From: Nocardia iowensis
GTDB taxonomy: Bacteria; Actinomycetota; Actinomycetes; Mycobacteriales; Mycobacteriaceae
Direction of reading: 5' to 3'
DNA: 64,000 nt
NCBI RefSeq assembly: GCF_019222765.1
Contig: NZ_CP078145.1
Coordinates: forward strand, 2,170,001 to 2,234,000
A model generated the notes under the pieces. It saw only the letters and a list, made by a program, of their open reading frames with translations, made no database searches and had not been told where the DNA came from. The translations under genes were made by a program, and so were the position numbers. Within the stretch, counting starts at the first letter, position 1, and every line of letters begins with the position of its first letter. Below, piece by piece: positions 35,741 to 43,385 of this stretch.

Positions 35741-36269
35741 GTTCTTCATTTCCCTTCTCGTTCTTGCGATCTCACCTCTGTGGTGCGGTCGCAGAACCAA
35801 GTCAAGTCGGCGCGGGGCGGCTGCGCTGGCAGGAATCAGACATTGAGTTGATGCGTCATGGAACTGGCGGCGGGATAGCTCCCACTGGAATGAGTAGCGC
35901 TGGCAACGATTTGGTTACCGACCAGTCAGTGTCTTAATGTGACTTGTGATTCTCGGGGAATACCGGCTCTCGGTCCGCCATCGGCGCTTTGTCCGGATCG
36001 CTGTGAAGTAACGGGATTGTGTGGTGCGCTGTGGCATCCGCGCCTGTCGAGAGGGCTGAACATTTTCTGCGACGGCACATCGCCGCAGGTGACCCGGATC
36101 ATTGCCGTCGGGAGCTAAACGTTTCACGCCATTCTCGTGCCGTTCATATCTATTCCACATCCTTCCAGCGAGCCGAGCAGCTAATCTGTGCTGGCTGTTT
36201 GGAAGACGACCGCGGCCACATGGTTCTCTGTGTGATGGACGTGGTCTCGGTACGTTGACGGGATAGCAT
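35741..36269. other. Intergenic region between SDR remnant and Hsp70-like gene
   Basis: 529 bp between divergent genes. It carries a TetR-type dyad (35917-35930) but no ORF with coding character. No clear promoter boxes for the Hsp70-like gene were found; its ATG at 36270 lacks a good Shine-Dalgarno sequence. Confidence 0.5.
35917..35930. promoter_or_regulatory. TetR-type operator dyad without a neighbouring tetR
   Basis: ACCGACCAGTCAGT is a near-palindrome (ACYGACYRGTCRGT) of the kind bound by TetR-family repressors of actinobacterial SDR and efflux genes. It is 177 bp upstream of the SDR remnant start. No tetR gene is adjacent, so its regulator may be lost or encoded elsewhere. Confidence 0.4.
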
Positions 36270-38183
36270 ATGACCACAGGTCTGGGTTTCAGCATCGGTG
36301 CAGTGAACTCTATGACGGCTTCGGTGACCGGTGCGCGAACGCGGCCCGTCGTGCGCAGTCGACGCACCGCGGTGACCTTCGACAGCGCGGGCGGCCTGCG
36401 GATCGGTGGCATACCTCAATTCAGCATGGCCGTAACGGATTTCGCCGACCTGAGTCGCGATCCGGAGTCGATGATCGTCGGCGGGCGCATCTGGTCGCCC
36501 GCCAACCTCGTCGCCGCGGTGGTGAACGGGCTGCGCGAAGCCGAGCCCGCGGCGGCCGAGTCGGGTGCCGTAGCCACCTATCCCGCAACGTATTCCGACA
36601 AAGAGGTGACCTTGCTGCGGCAGGCGCTCGACCTCTCGGGAGCGAGCGACGTCGCGTTGGTGCCCGAGCCGGTGGCCGCCGCCGAATGGCTGGAACGCGA
36701 ACACGGTCCGCTGGAACCGGGCTTCGTGCTGGTCTACGACCTCGGCGGGACCAGCCTCGACGTCTCCGTCGTGCGCGTCGGTCCGGACTGGGACAACCAT
36801 CCGATGGTCGGAAAACCGGTGCGCTCCTACGACTTCGGTGGCAGGCCGCTGGGCGCGATGATCGCACGGTACGCCCACGACGCCCGGCCCGGCACGACGA
36901 CACCGATGTCGATGCTGTCGATGATCGACATCGATGGCCTGCGCGCCGCGCACGTGCACGACACACTCGAGGTGGTGCGCAGCGCCGTCCGATCGGCCGA
37001 TCTCACTTTGTCCGACATCAGCCGCATCCTGGTGGTCGGCGGCGCGTCCCGGCCCGCCGAGGTGGCCCGCACCCTCGCCGAACTCGGCCGCCCCCTGGTG
37101 GTCTCGGCCGATCCCGGCCAGACCGTCGCCGCGGGTGCCGCGCTCATGGCTGCGCGCACCATGGCGCTCGCAGCCTCCGACGGCAGCCGGAACTCGCCGC
37201 GGGTAGCCGTATTCTCCAGTGCTGCTGTGGTTTCCGCGGTCGCCATGTCGGCGGTGACCGTGTTCGGCAGCCCAGCGGGTCCTGATGCGATACCGGTGCT
37301 CGAGCATTACCCCGGCCTGGACGCACCGACGAGCGACACCCTGCTGTACGACGCCAGTGGGGACCATATGGCGGGCCACCACGACGCCTGGGTGGCGACA
37401 CCCGCCGGGTGGACGAAATCGCGAAACCTGGTTTCCGGCAACGCCAAGCCCTCCGCGTACGGCTTGTTCATCACGCCCGCGTCACACGCGACCCCGCTCG
37501 GGCCGAGCGTGGCGGAATCCCGCAACGATTCGAACGACGGACCTCGAATCGCCGGTGCCACCACGCCACGTCGCGGTGCCCCCTATGCCGACCCGGCCTA
37601 CTTCATCAACCCGCTGCCCTTCGGCCAACCTGCGCCGTCGCCTAAACAGCCTGCGGTTCCTGGCGTACCTGCGCAGCCTGCCGCCCCGATCGCGGGCACA
37701 CCTGCCGTGCCGCCTGCGCCAGGGTCGATACCCACTGCGCCCCAGGGCAATCCGGCGCCTTCGATACCGGATACCGGCACCACCCCGGCAGCCCCTATCA
37801 CCGGAGGTGTCGCGGAAGCGCCGGTCGCCGGAGCAACTTCCGGTACTGCCAGCGGGACAACAACTTCCGGCACCGGCGGCACGACCTCCGGTGGCACCGC
37901 ATCGTCCGGCGAGTCCACCGGGGGTACGTCTTCCGGCGAATCCACCGGTGGCACCACGGCCGGTGGCTCCGCCGGTACTTCCAGCGGCGGAAGCACCTCG
38001 AGCGGAACCACTTCCGGCGGAACCTCTTCCAGCGACACGTCGAGCGGCACCGGGGGCAGCACCTCTGGAACAACCGCGAGCACGTCGACCTCGAGCGACA
38101 CGACCTCCGGCGGTTCCACTTCCGGCGGCACGTCCTCGGGTGGTTCGACCGGTGGTTCCACAGATGGCGCAGGCGGGCATTAG
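36270..38183 (+). CDS. Hsp70-like ATPase-domain protein with membrane helix and Ser/Thr/Gly tail (paralogue 2)
   Basis: Protein of 637 aa. Residues 1-300 parallel the protein at 30109: LGFSIGAVNSMTASV, YDLGGTSLDVSVVRVG near 155 and ILVVGGASRPAEVA near 255. A membrane helix spans about 311-336 (VAVFSSAAVVSAVAMSAVTV). An outer segment of ~170 residues follows, then a Pro/Ala-rich part and about 115 residues of almost pure Ser/Thr/Gly (GGTSSGESTGG units). The tail should lie outside the cytoplasm, like a cell-wall spanning linker. No substrate-binding domain of DnaK is present. It might couple an internal ATPase to the cell envelope, but this is inference. Confidence 0.78.
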   Translation: MTTGLGFSIGAVNSMTASVTGARTRPVVRSRRTAVTFDSAGGLRIGGIPQFSMAVTDFADLSRDPESMIVGGRIWSPANLVAAVVNGLREAEPAAAESGAVATYPATYSDKEVTLLRQALDLSGASDVALVPEPVAAAEWLEREHGPLEPGFVLVYDLGGTSLDVSVVRVGPDWDNHPMVGKPVRSYDFGGRPLGAMIARYAHDARPGTTTPMSMLSMIDIDGLRAAHVHDTLEVVRSAVRSADLTLSDISRILVVGGASRPAEVARTLAELGRPLVVSADPGQTVAAGAALMAARTMALAASDGSRNSPRVAVFSSAAVVSAVAMSAVTVFGSPAGPDAIPVLEHYPGLDAPTSDTLLYDASGDHMAGHHDAWVATPAGWTKSRNLVSGNAKPSAYGLFITPASHATPLGPSVAESRNDSNDGPRIAGATTPRRGAPYADPAYFINPLPFGQPAPSPKQPAVPGVPAQPAAPIAGTPAVPPAPGSIPTAPQGNPAPSIPDTGTTPAAPITGGVAEAPVAGATSGTASGTTTSGTGGTTSGGTASSGESTGGTSSGESTGGTTAGGSAGTSSGGSTSSGTTSGGTSSSDTSSGTGGSTSGTTASTSTSSDTTSGGSTSGGTSSGGSTGGSTDGAGGH

Positions 38184-38350
38184 GGCGATTCGCTGGGAGT
38201 CGGAGCAGTGCTGCGTCCGCCCTTTGCCGTCACGGCGAACACGGCGGTGTGGTTCGGTGCGCAGGTTGGTCGGCCTGCGGCTGCTCTGGTAAGGCTGCGG
38301 CATTGCCGTACGGCCGGTGCCGAATCAGCGGGCCGAGTGGAGGTCTCGAC

Positions 38351-39193
38351 GTGAGTGATCGCCCGACGGGCACCGCGGCGTCAAGGCACAATGGGCTGGT
38401 GGCAAACGGGGGACCCCAGCTCATTGCGCTGGATGTGGACGGAACGCTGCTCGACACCGGTAGTCCGGTCAGTGAGCGCGTGGCCGCCGCTGTGCGTGCG
38501 GCCGTGCTGGCGGGCGCGCATGTCGTCGTGACGACCGGGCGAACCGTCCTGACCACCCGGCCGGTGCTGGCCGAACTGGGTCTACTCGAGGGGCACGCGC
38601 TGTGCTCCAACGGGGCGGTGCACGTCGACGTGGCCAAGGGGCAGCCGGTGACCGTGCACGATTTCGACCCGGCGCCTGCGGTTCTCGCGTTGCGCGCCCT
38701 GATCCCGGAGATGATCTTCGCCGTCGAGAAGGTCGGCATCGGCTATTGGGCCACCGGCACCAGCCCAGGGGAGTTCTCGCTCGGCGAATACCTGCTCGTC
38801 GACCACGGCGCGTTGAGCAGCGAGCCGACCCCACGGCTCAACGGCTGGTGGCCCCAGGGTTCGCTGGCGGAAATGCTGCGCCTGCTGCATGAGCTGCAAG
38901 TCCCCGGCGCCAGCTGGGTGCACGGCGAATTCGGCCCCTGGCTCACCGTCTCCCGCGAAGGCGTGTCCAAAGGCTGGGCCCTCGAACGTCTCCGCCTAGC
39001 CCTGGACGTCCCGCATTCCGCCACCCTAGCCATCGGCGACGGCTACAACGACCGCGAAATGCTCCGCTGGGCAGCCCATTCCGTAGCCATGGCCAACGCC
39101 CCCGCCGAAGTCAGAAACCTAGCCCACGAGGTAACCGGCAACGTCCTCGAAGACGGCGTAGCCACCATCCTGGAGCGCTGGTTCCGCCCCTGA
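38351..39193 (+). CDS. HAD superfamily hydrolase, Cof/IIB type
   Basis: Phosphatase of 280 aa. Motif I DVDGTLLDT has nucleophile Asp28 and Asp30, motif II is VTTGRT, motif III lies in the conserved Lys of EGVSKGWALE, and motif IV is GDGYNDREML. The cap is of the IIB type, typical of sugar-phosphate or phosphoglycolate-like substrates; the exact substrate is unknown. GTG 38351 follows GGAGG with correct spacing; a second GTG at 38399 is possible. It stands alone, 167 bp after the Hsp70-like gene. Confidence 0.88.
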   Translation: MSDRPTGTAASRHNGLVANGGPQLIALDVDGTLLDTGSPVSERVAAAVRAAVLAGAHVVVTTGRTVLTTRPVLAELGLLEGHALCSNGAVHVDVAKGQPVTVHDFDPAPAVLALRALIPEMIFAVEKVGIGYWATGTSPGEFSLGEYLLVDHGALSSEPTPRLNGWWPQGSLAEMLRLLHELQVPGASWVHGEFGPWLTVSREGVSKGWALERLRLALDVPHSATLAIGDGYNDREMLRWAAHSVAMANAPAEVRNLAHEVTGNVLEDGVATILERWFRP

Positions 39194-39262
39194 CCCGTCC
39201 CCTCGGCACCCCTGAACGCACGGGACAGAGTCGACTCCGACCCGCCCCGGCCTCCCCAACCC

Positions 39263-39758
39263 ACGCACCGAGCGGGACCTGGCTGAACCGGATCCCGGGC
39301 GGGGACTCGGCTGTGATCCGTTGGGCAAAGCGCCCGCCGCGCCCTTGGCCGCTGAGGGTCGGGGAAAGAGGTTATCGAAGCGGCGGTCGAGTCCGACCGC
39401 GGCATGGTTTGTGACCAAAGTGCCAAGGGGACATGGGCGAGCCGAATGCGAGCGTGGACTCGCTGTGGCCCGGAGGACGAAGTGCCCACTGTGCCCTCGG
39501 CAGCTGATGAGCGGGCGGGTGCGGCCGGTTTGACCAAGGCGTCGAGCGGGATATGGCTGAGCCGAATTGCGAGTAGAGACTCGGCTGTGTCCCGTTGGGT
39601 GAGGCGGCCACTGCGCCCTGGGCAGCTGACGATCGGGCGGCCGCGGCCGCTTTGACCAAGGCGTCGAGTGGGACATGGCTGAGCCGAATTGCGAGTGGGA
39701 CTCGGCTGTGTCCTGTTCGGTGGGGCGCTTAATGGGGCGTCGGCGGCTGGCGGGCGGG
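39263..39758. repeat. Degenerate ~122-bp tandem repeat, about four units
   Basis: Units begin near 39408, 39529 and 39651 with TTTG(TG)ACCAA, and a more diverged one near 39263. Shared parts are GTCGAG(C/T)GGGA, ATGGCTGAGCCGAATTGCGAG, ACTCGGCTGTGTCC and GGGCAGCTGA. Units 2 and 3 are most alike. The array occupies the whole stretch between the HAD gene and the 3' end of the anti-sigma gene. No frame through it looks coding, and no known mobile element is recognised. Confidence 0.75.
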
Positions 39759-40139
39759 TTACCTCGAGCGGCGCTTTCGGAACGGGGTCCACCGGCGCTT
39801 GCTTTTCGGTGGAAAGTCGTTGTCGGTCAAGCCTTCCAGGGGCGGCATAATTGCTGTTCGCTCCAGGTCGCCTATGGCTGGGATGATCTGGGTTCGGCCG
39901 AGAGTGTCAGCGGGGAGTTGGCGGCGTGTGCTGAGGTCGGCCAGGACCCGGTCCTTCAACGAAGGTGCCGATACCGGGGCCACCGCGGTGGCGAGGCGTG
40001 CGGCGACTGACCGCAGGAGGGTGACCTCGGCGTGACAGGTGGGGCAATTGTCGAGGTGGCGTGCGAAGGCGGCGCGTTCGGCGTCGTTCAGGGCGTCAAG
40101 TACGAAGGCGCCGGTGAGGTTGTGGATGTCGGGGTTCAC
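39759..40139 (-). CDS. Short zinc-binding anti-sigma factor (RskA-like N-terminal domain only)
   Basis: Protein of 126 aa. The anti-sigma domain spans residues 1-70, starting VNPDIHNLTGAFVLDALNDA, with the zinc motif His28-x3-Cys32-x2-Cys35 in RHLDNCPTCHAEV. Typical RskA proteins continue with a membrane helix and an outer domain (230-250 aa in total); here the protein ends in a basic tail (PFRKRRSR) without a helix. It is thus either a soluble anti-sigma factor or a truncated one; the 122-bp repeats begin exactly at its 3' end. GTG at 40139 overlaps the sigma gene stop (GTGA). Confidence 0.85.
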   Translation of the reverse strand: MNPDIHNLTGAFVLDALNDAERAAFARHLDNCPTCHAEVTLLRSVAARLATAVAPVSAPSLKDRVLADLSTRRQLPADTLGRTQIIPAIGDLERTAIMPPLEGLTDNDFPPKSKRRWTPFRKRRSR

Positions 40140-40720
40140 GGCTGCCGGTCCAGGGTGTCGCGGACGCGGATCAGTCCGTCGCGCATCCGGGCTTTGATCG
40201 TCCCTACCGGCTTGTCGAGTGCCTCGGATACCTCGCGGTCGGTGTAACCGCGGTAGTAGGCGAGAATGAGCGATCGGCATTGCAGATCGGTGAGTTCGCC
40301 CAACGACCTGCGCACCGCGTCGTCCTCGATCCGATCCATCGCGGTCTGCACAACCTCGTCGAAGCACCAGCGCAACTCGGATTGCCCCGCACGATTCTGC
40401 CGTTCCCCGGCGTCGGCGAAGCGCACGCGTTCCACTGCGCGGCGATGCGCGATCGACATCGCCCACTCCAGCACTCGATGATTGTGCTCATCGAATTGCG
40501 GTGCCTTCTGCCAGAGCTCGAGCAGTACATTCCGCGCGACATCTTCGGCCTGGGCATGATCTCGCACCACCCGCGCCACAATCCCTAGCACCGGCCCCGC
40601 CACGATGTCGTACAACTCGGCGAACGCCTGCTCGTCCCCGCGCCCGACGCGGCGGATTAGCATCTCCGGACTATTCGCCGTGCCGCGCGCGCCGTGTACT
40701 GCTCGGACGGGGATGACCAT
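40136..40720 (-). CDS. ECF sigma factor, SigK-like
   Basis: Protein of 194 aa. Region 2 at about residues 25-90 (FAELYDIVAGPVLGIVARVV ... LEWAMSIAHRRAVERVRFAD) and region 4 at about 130-190 (LTDLQCRSLILAYYRGYTDR, GTIKARMRDGLIRVRDTLD). The combination HRRAVERVR plus the linked RskA-type anti-sigma gene resembles the SigK/ECF19 group. It would be released when the anti-sigma factor is removed. Start at 40720 is supported by GGAAGGA upstream; the frame is open further but not conserved. Two-gene operon with translational coupling. Confidence 0.9.
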   Translation of the reverse strand: MVIPVRAVHGARGTANSPEMLIRRVGRGDEQAFAELYDIVAGPVLGIVARVVRDHAQAEDVARNVLLELWQKAPQFDEHNHRVLEWAMSIAHRRAVERVRFADAGERQNRAGQSELRWCFDEVVQTAMDRIEDDAVRRSLGELTDLQCRSLILAYYRGYTDREVSEALDKPVGTIKARMRDGLIRVRDTLDRQP

Positions 40721-40930
40721 AGGTGTCCTTCCAAGCCGGAAGCCGTTCACGACGCAAACAGCAGATGTGGCCCAGATCATATGCCGCCCCGCCGACAGCA
40801 ACACCCGGCCACCCGCGCAGCGGCCGAACCGCTGTGAAACCGCCAACGACCGAGCGCGCCGCAGGTGTGTGCGACGCGCTCGGGTGGACGGCCGCAGGTG
40901 AGTGCGACTCGCTCGGTGGACGGCTCCTGG

Positions 40931-41341
40931 TTACGCCGGACCGGTCTTCGCCAGCACCTCGAGGTAGTGCGGGTTCGACATGAGGCCGAGGACATTGCCG
41001 AAGGGGTCGACGACGGACGCCGTCACGAATCCGGAGCCTTCGCCGCGCTCGGTGATCGGGTCGTACTCCTTGGCGCCGAGTTCGAGCAGTCGGTCGAAGG
41101 TGGCCTTGATGTCGTCGACGTGCCAGTTGACGATGGCCCCGCCGGGTGCGTTGCGGGCGCCTGCCGGGGCGTAGGCGCGGTTGACGATTCCAAATTCGTG
41201 CAGGTAGTCGCCGATGCGGAACTCGTAGTAGCCATTGGGGACGTGGAAGTAGGGCTCAACGCCGAGGAACTCGGTGTACCAGTCCTTCGCGGCTTCCAGG
41301 TCGTCGGCGTAGAACGTGCTCGTCGCCATTCCTCGCAGCAT
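40931..41341 (-). CDS. VOC (glyoxalase/bleomycin resistance) family protein
   Basis: Protein of 136 aa with a paired beta-alpha-beta-beta-beta fold: MATSTFYADDLEAAKDWYTE, LGVEPYFHVPNGYYEFRIGD, VNWHVDDIKATFDRLLELG, VTASVVDPFGNVLGLM. Metal ligands could be His and Glu in these strands. The substrate is unknown. Start at 41341 is chosen because AAGGAG lies seven bases upstream of this ATG, inside what would be a five-codon longer frame from 41356. It is divergent from a WYL-type regulator with a shared palindromic operator between them. Confidence 0.88.
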   Translation of the reverse strand: MLRGMATSTFYADDLEAAKDWYTEFLGVEPYFHVPNGYYEFRIGDYLHEFGIVNRAYAPAGARNAPGGAIVNWHVDDIKATFDRLLELGAKEYDPITERGEGSGFVTASVVDPFGNVLGLMSNPHYLEVLAKTGPA

Positions 41342-41394
41342 TTCGGTCTCCTTCATCGGTGTTGGTTCTTGCTTGTAAAACCATCATCCAACCT

Positions 41395-41419
41395 AAAGTG
41401 CTCACCGAATGAGCACTTT
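41395..41419. promoter_or_regulatory. Perfect 10-bp inverted repeat operator between VOC gene and WYL regulator
   Basis: AAAGTGCTCA (41395-41404), five-base spacer, TGAGCACTTT (41410-41419). It lies between divergent genes, 20 bp before the regulator ATG, and an apparent upstream ATG at 41409 sits inside it. It is very likely the binding site of the adjacent YafY-type regulator. Confidence 0.8.
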
Positions 41420-41438
41420 TTCAGGCAGAATTGTGCGC

Positions 41439-42392
41439 ATGCGAGCGGACAGATTGGTGGCGATCCTGCTGATGATGCAGACGCGCGGACGGGTGACCGC
41501 CGCCGAGGTCGCCGAGGAACTGGAGACATCGGTCGCCACCGCGCGCCGCGACCTAGAGGCATTGTCGACGGCGGGCGTCCCGGTGTACCCACAGCCGGGC
41601 CGCGGCGGCGGTTGGTCGCTGGTGGGCGGCGCGCGCACCGACCTCACCGGTTTGACGGCGGGCGAGGCGCGGGCGTTGTTCCTGCTGGCAGGCCCGTCGG
41701 CCAGCGCGGTACCGGAGGTGAAATCAGCACTGCGCAAACTGGTCCGCGCCTTGCCGCAGCCCTTCCGCACTGACGCCGCGGCAGCCGCCGACGCCGTGGT
41801 GATCGATCCCGCCCGCTGGGGTCAGGCCGACCGGGAGCTACCGCCGGTGGTCGAGCTACTACAGCGAGCGGTGGTGCAGCGCAACAAGGTTCGCCTGCAC
41901 TACGCCAGTAAGAAGGGCGAACGCACCGAGCGGTTGGTCGACCCGTGGGGCCTGATCGACAAGGACGCCATCTGGTACCTCATCGCCGGAACCGACAACG
42001 GCCAGCGCACCTTCCGCATCGACCGCATCACCGAGGCCGTCTTGACCGACGAACCCGCCCACCGCCCAGCCGATTTCGACCTCTCCGCCACCTGGAACGA
42101 GGTAGTCGACGAAATGGAGCAACGCCGCGCCGCCACCGCCGCCACCGTCCTCATCTCCGACCGCCTGCTCCCGATCCTCCGCAACCAACAAGGCAGACAC
42201 TGCGTAGTCGACGGCCCGATCCCCGACGGCCGCATCCAAGTCCAGGTCACCGCCCCCACCGCCTGGATGCTCGCCCAGCAACTAGCCGGCTGGGGCGCCT
42301 CCATCGAAGTCGTCGAACCCGAAGAAGTCCGCACCGAACTAGCCCGAATCGGCACGGAACTCATCAACCGCTACCACCCCCCATCACCGTAA
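41439..42392 (+). CDS. YafY/DeoR-type transcriptional regulator with WYL domain
   Basis: Protein of 317 aa. An N-terminal winged HTH (RADRLVAILLMMQTRGRVTA, ATARRDLEALSTAGVPVYPQ) is followed by the WYL ligand-sensing domain (KVRLHYASKKGERTERLVDP, IWYLIAGTDNGQRTFRIDRI) and a WCX-like C-terminus. The ATG at 41439 (MRADRL) is used, because an in-frame ATG at 41409 lies within the operator. It probably represses or activates the divergent VOC gene and itself. Confidence 0.9.
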   Translation: MRADRLVAILLMMQTRGRVTAAEVAEELETSVATARRDLEALSTAGVPVYPQPGRGGGWSLVGGARTDLTGLTAGEARALFLLAGPSASAVPEVKSALRKLVRALPQPFRTDAAAAADAVVIDPARWGQADRELPPVVELLQRAVVQRNKVRLHYASKKGERTERLVDPWGLIDKDAIWYLIAGTDNGQRTFRIDRITEAVLTDEPAHRPADFDLSATWNEVVDEMEQRRAATAATVLISDRLLPILRNQQGRHCVVDGPIPDGRIQVQVTAPTAWMLAQQLAGWGASIEVVEPEEVRTELARIGTELINRYHPPSP

Positions 42393-42561
42393 AACCGCCA
42401 CCTCACCCACGCTTCTCGTTCCCCGGCGAGCGTCGAGTGGCACATCATGGTGAGCCCTTCTCCGCAAACGCCTCCACTATGTGCCCTCGGCGAAGTTCTG
42501 AAGATTGGCGGGCTCCCGAGCGGGACCTGTCTGAGAGCACACGATCGGTCGTTCACTAAAG

Positions 42562-42579
42562 TACGATCGTCCGTTCGTA
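42562..42579. promoter_or_regulatory. Possible TetR operator dyad
   Basis: TACGA (42562-42566) and TCGTA (42575-42579) form an 18-bp dyad within GTACGATCGTCCGTTCGTAT, 29 bp before the TetR start. It is plausible as an autoregulatory site, but the arms are short. Confidence 0.4.
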
Positions 42580-42608
42580 TTCGTGCGTTTTCGTGGAAGA
42601 ATGGGGAC

Positions 42609-43232
42609 ATGTCCGAGCCCACAAGTGCTTCTGACCAGCAGCAAAGCGCCGATCAGCGCTTGGTCAAAGGTGCGCGGGCCCGGGCGTCGATCGCCAGGCA
42701 TGCAGCTGATGTTGCGTCCGTCGAGGGCTTGACGGGGCTGAGCATCGGGAGGCTGGCCACCGATCTCGGCCTCAGCAAGAGTGGCATCGCGACCCTGTTC
42801 GGCAGCAAGGAAGCTCTGCAATTGGCTGCGGTCAAAGTGGCGCGTGAGGTCTTTGTCGACGAGGTCGTCAAGCCGAGCCTGGACGAGCCGACCGGCATGC
42901 CGCGCCTGCGCGCCCTGGTCGACCGCTGGTTCGGCCAGGTCATCGAGCCGGCGTTCCCCGGCGGCTGCTTCCGGGTCGCTACCCTCGCCGAGTTCGACAG
43001 CCGCCCCGGCCCCATCCGCGACGCCGTCGCCGAGGGCCACCGCGACTTCCTCGCCTTCGTGGCCAACGAAATCCGCCACGCTCAGGAACAAGGACACCTC
43101 GGCGAACGCAACGCCGACATCATCGCCTTCGAACTGGACGCCGTCATCGCCGCCGCCCACAGCGCCCGCCAGATGGGCAACGACTGGGGCGTGGCGACGG
43201 CTCGCGCGATTGTCGACGAGTTGCTGGGCTGA
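42609..43232 (+). CDS. TetR family transcriptional regulator
   Basis: Protein of 207 aa. The N-terminal HTH (ASIARHAADVASVEGLTGLS, IGRLATDLGLSKSGIATLFG, SKEALQLAAV) is of TetR/AcrR type. The C-terminal domain carries FPGGCFRVATLAEFDSRPGP, typical of the TetR_C_6-like subgroup. A dyad lies 29 bp upstream. Neighbours give no obvious target. ATG 42609 is chosen over upstream starts because the HTH begins right after it. Confidence 0.88.
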   Translation: MSEPTSASDQQQSADQRLVKGARARASIARHAADVASVEGLTGLSIGRLATDLGLSKSGIATLFGSKEALQLAAVKVAREVFVDEVVKPSLDEPTGMPRLRALVDRWFGQVIEPAFPGGCFRVATLAEFDSRPGPIRDAVAEGHRDFLAFVANEIRHAQEQGHLGERNADIIAFELDAVIAAAHSARQMGNDWGVATARAIVDELLG

Positions 43233-43385
43233 GTTTCGTGTAGACGGGTCGCTGCCTACGTGTCCGGACTAGACATCTGCCAGTTCTTCGCCCCGGATCG
43301 CACGACTTTCAGTCGGAGTGTTTACGCAGGCGTCAGGACCGACGCCGGAACTGTGGGACAGATGCGCGCCGTCGGGTGTGTCCTG

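Noticed and set aside
40136..40720. Naming the sigma gene sigK outright
   Set aside because: It shares motifs and the anti-sigma pairing with SigK, but the anti-sigma factor is truncated and orthology cannot be shown without a tree.
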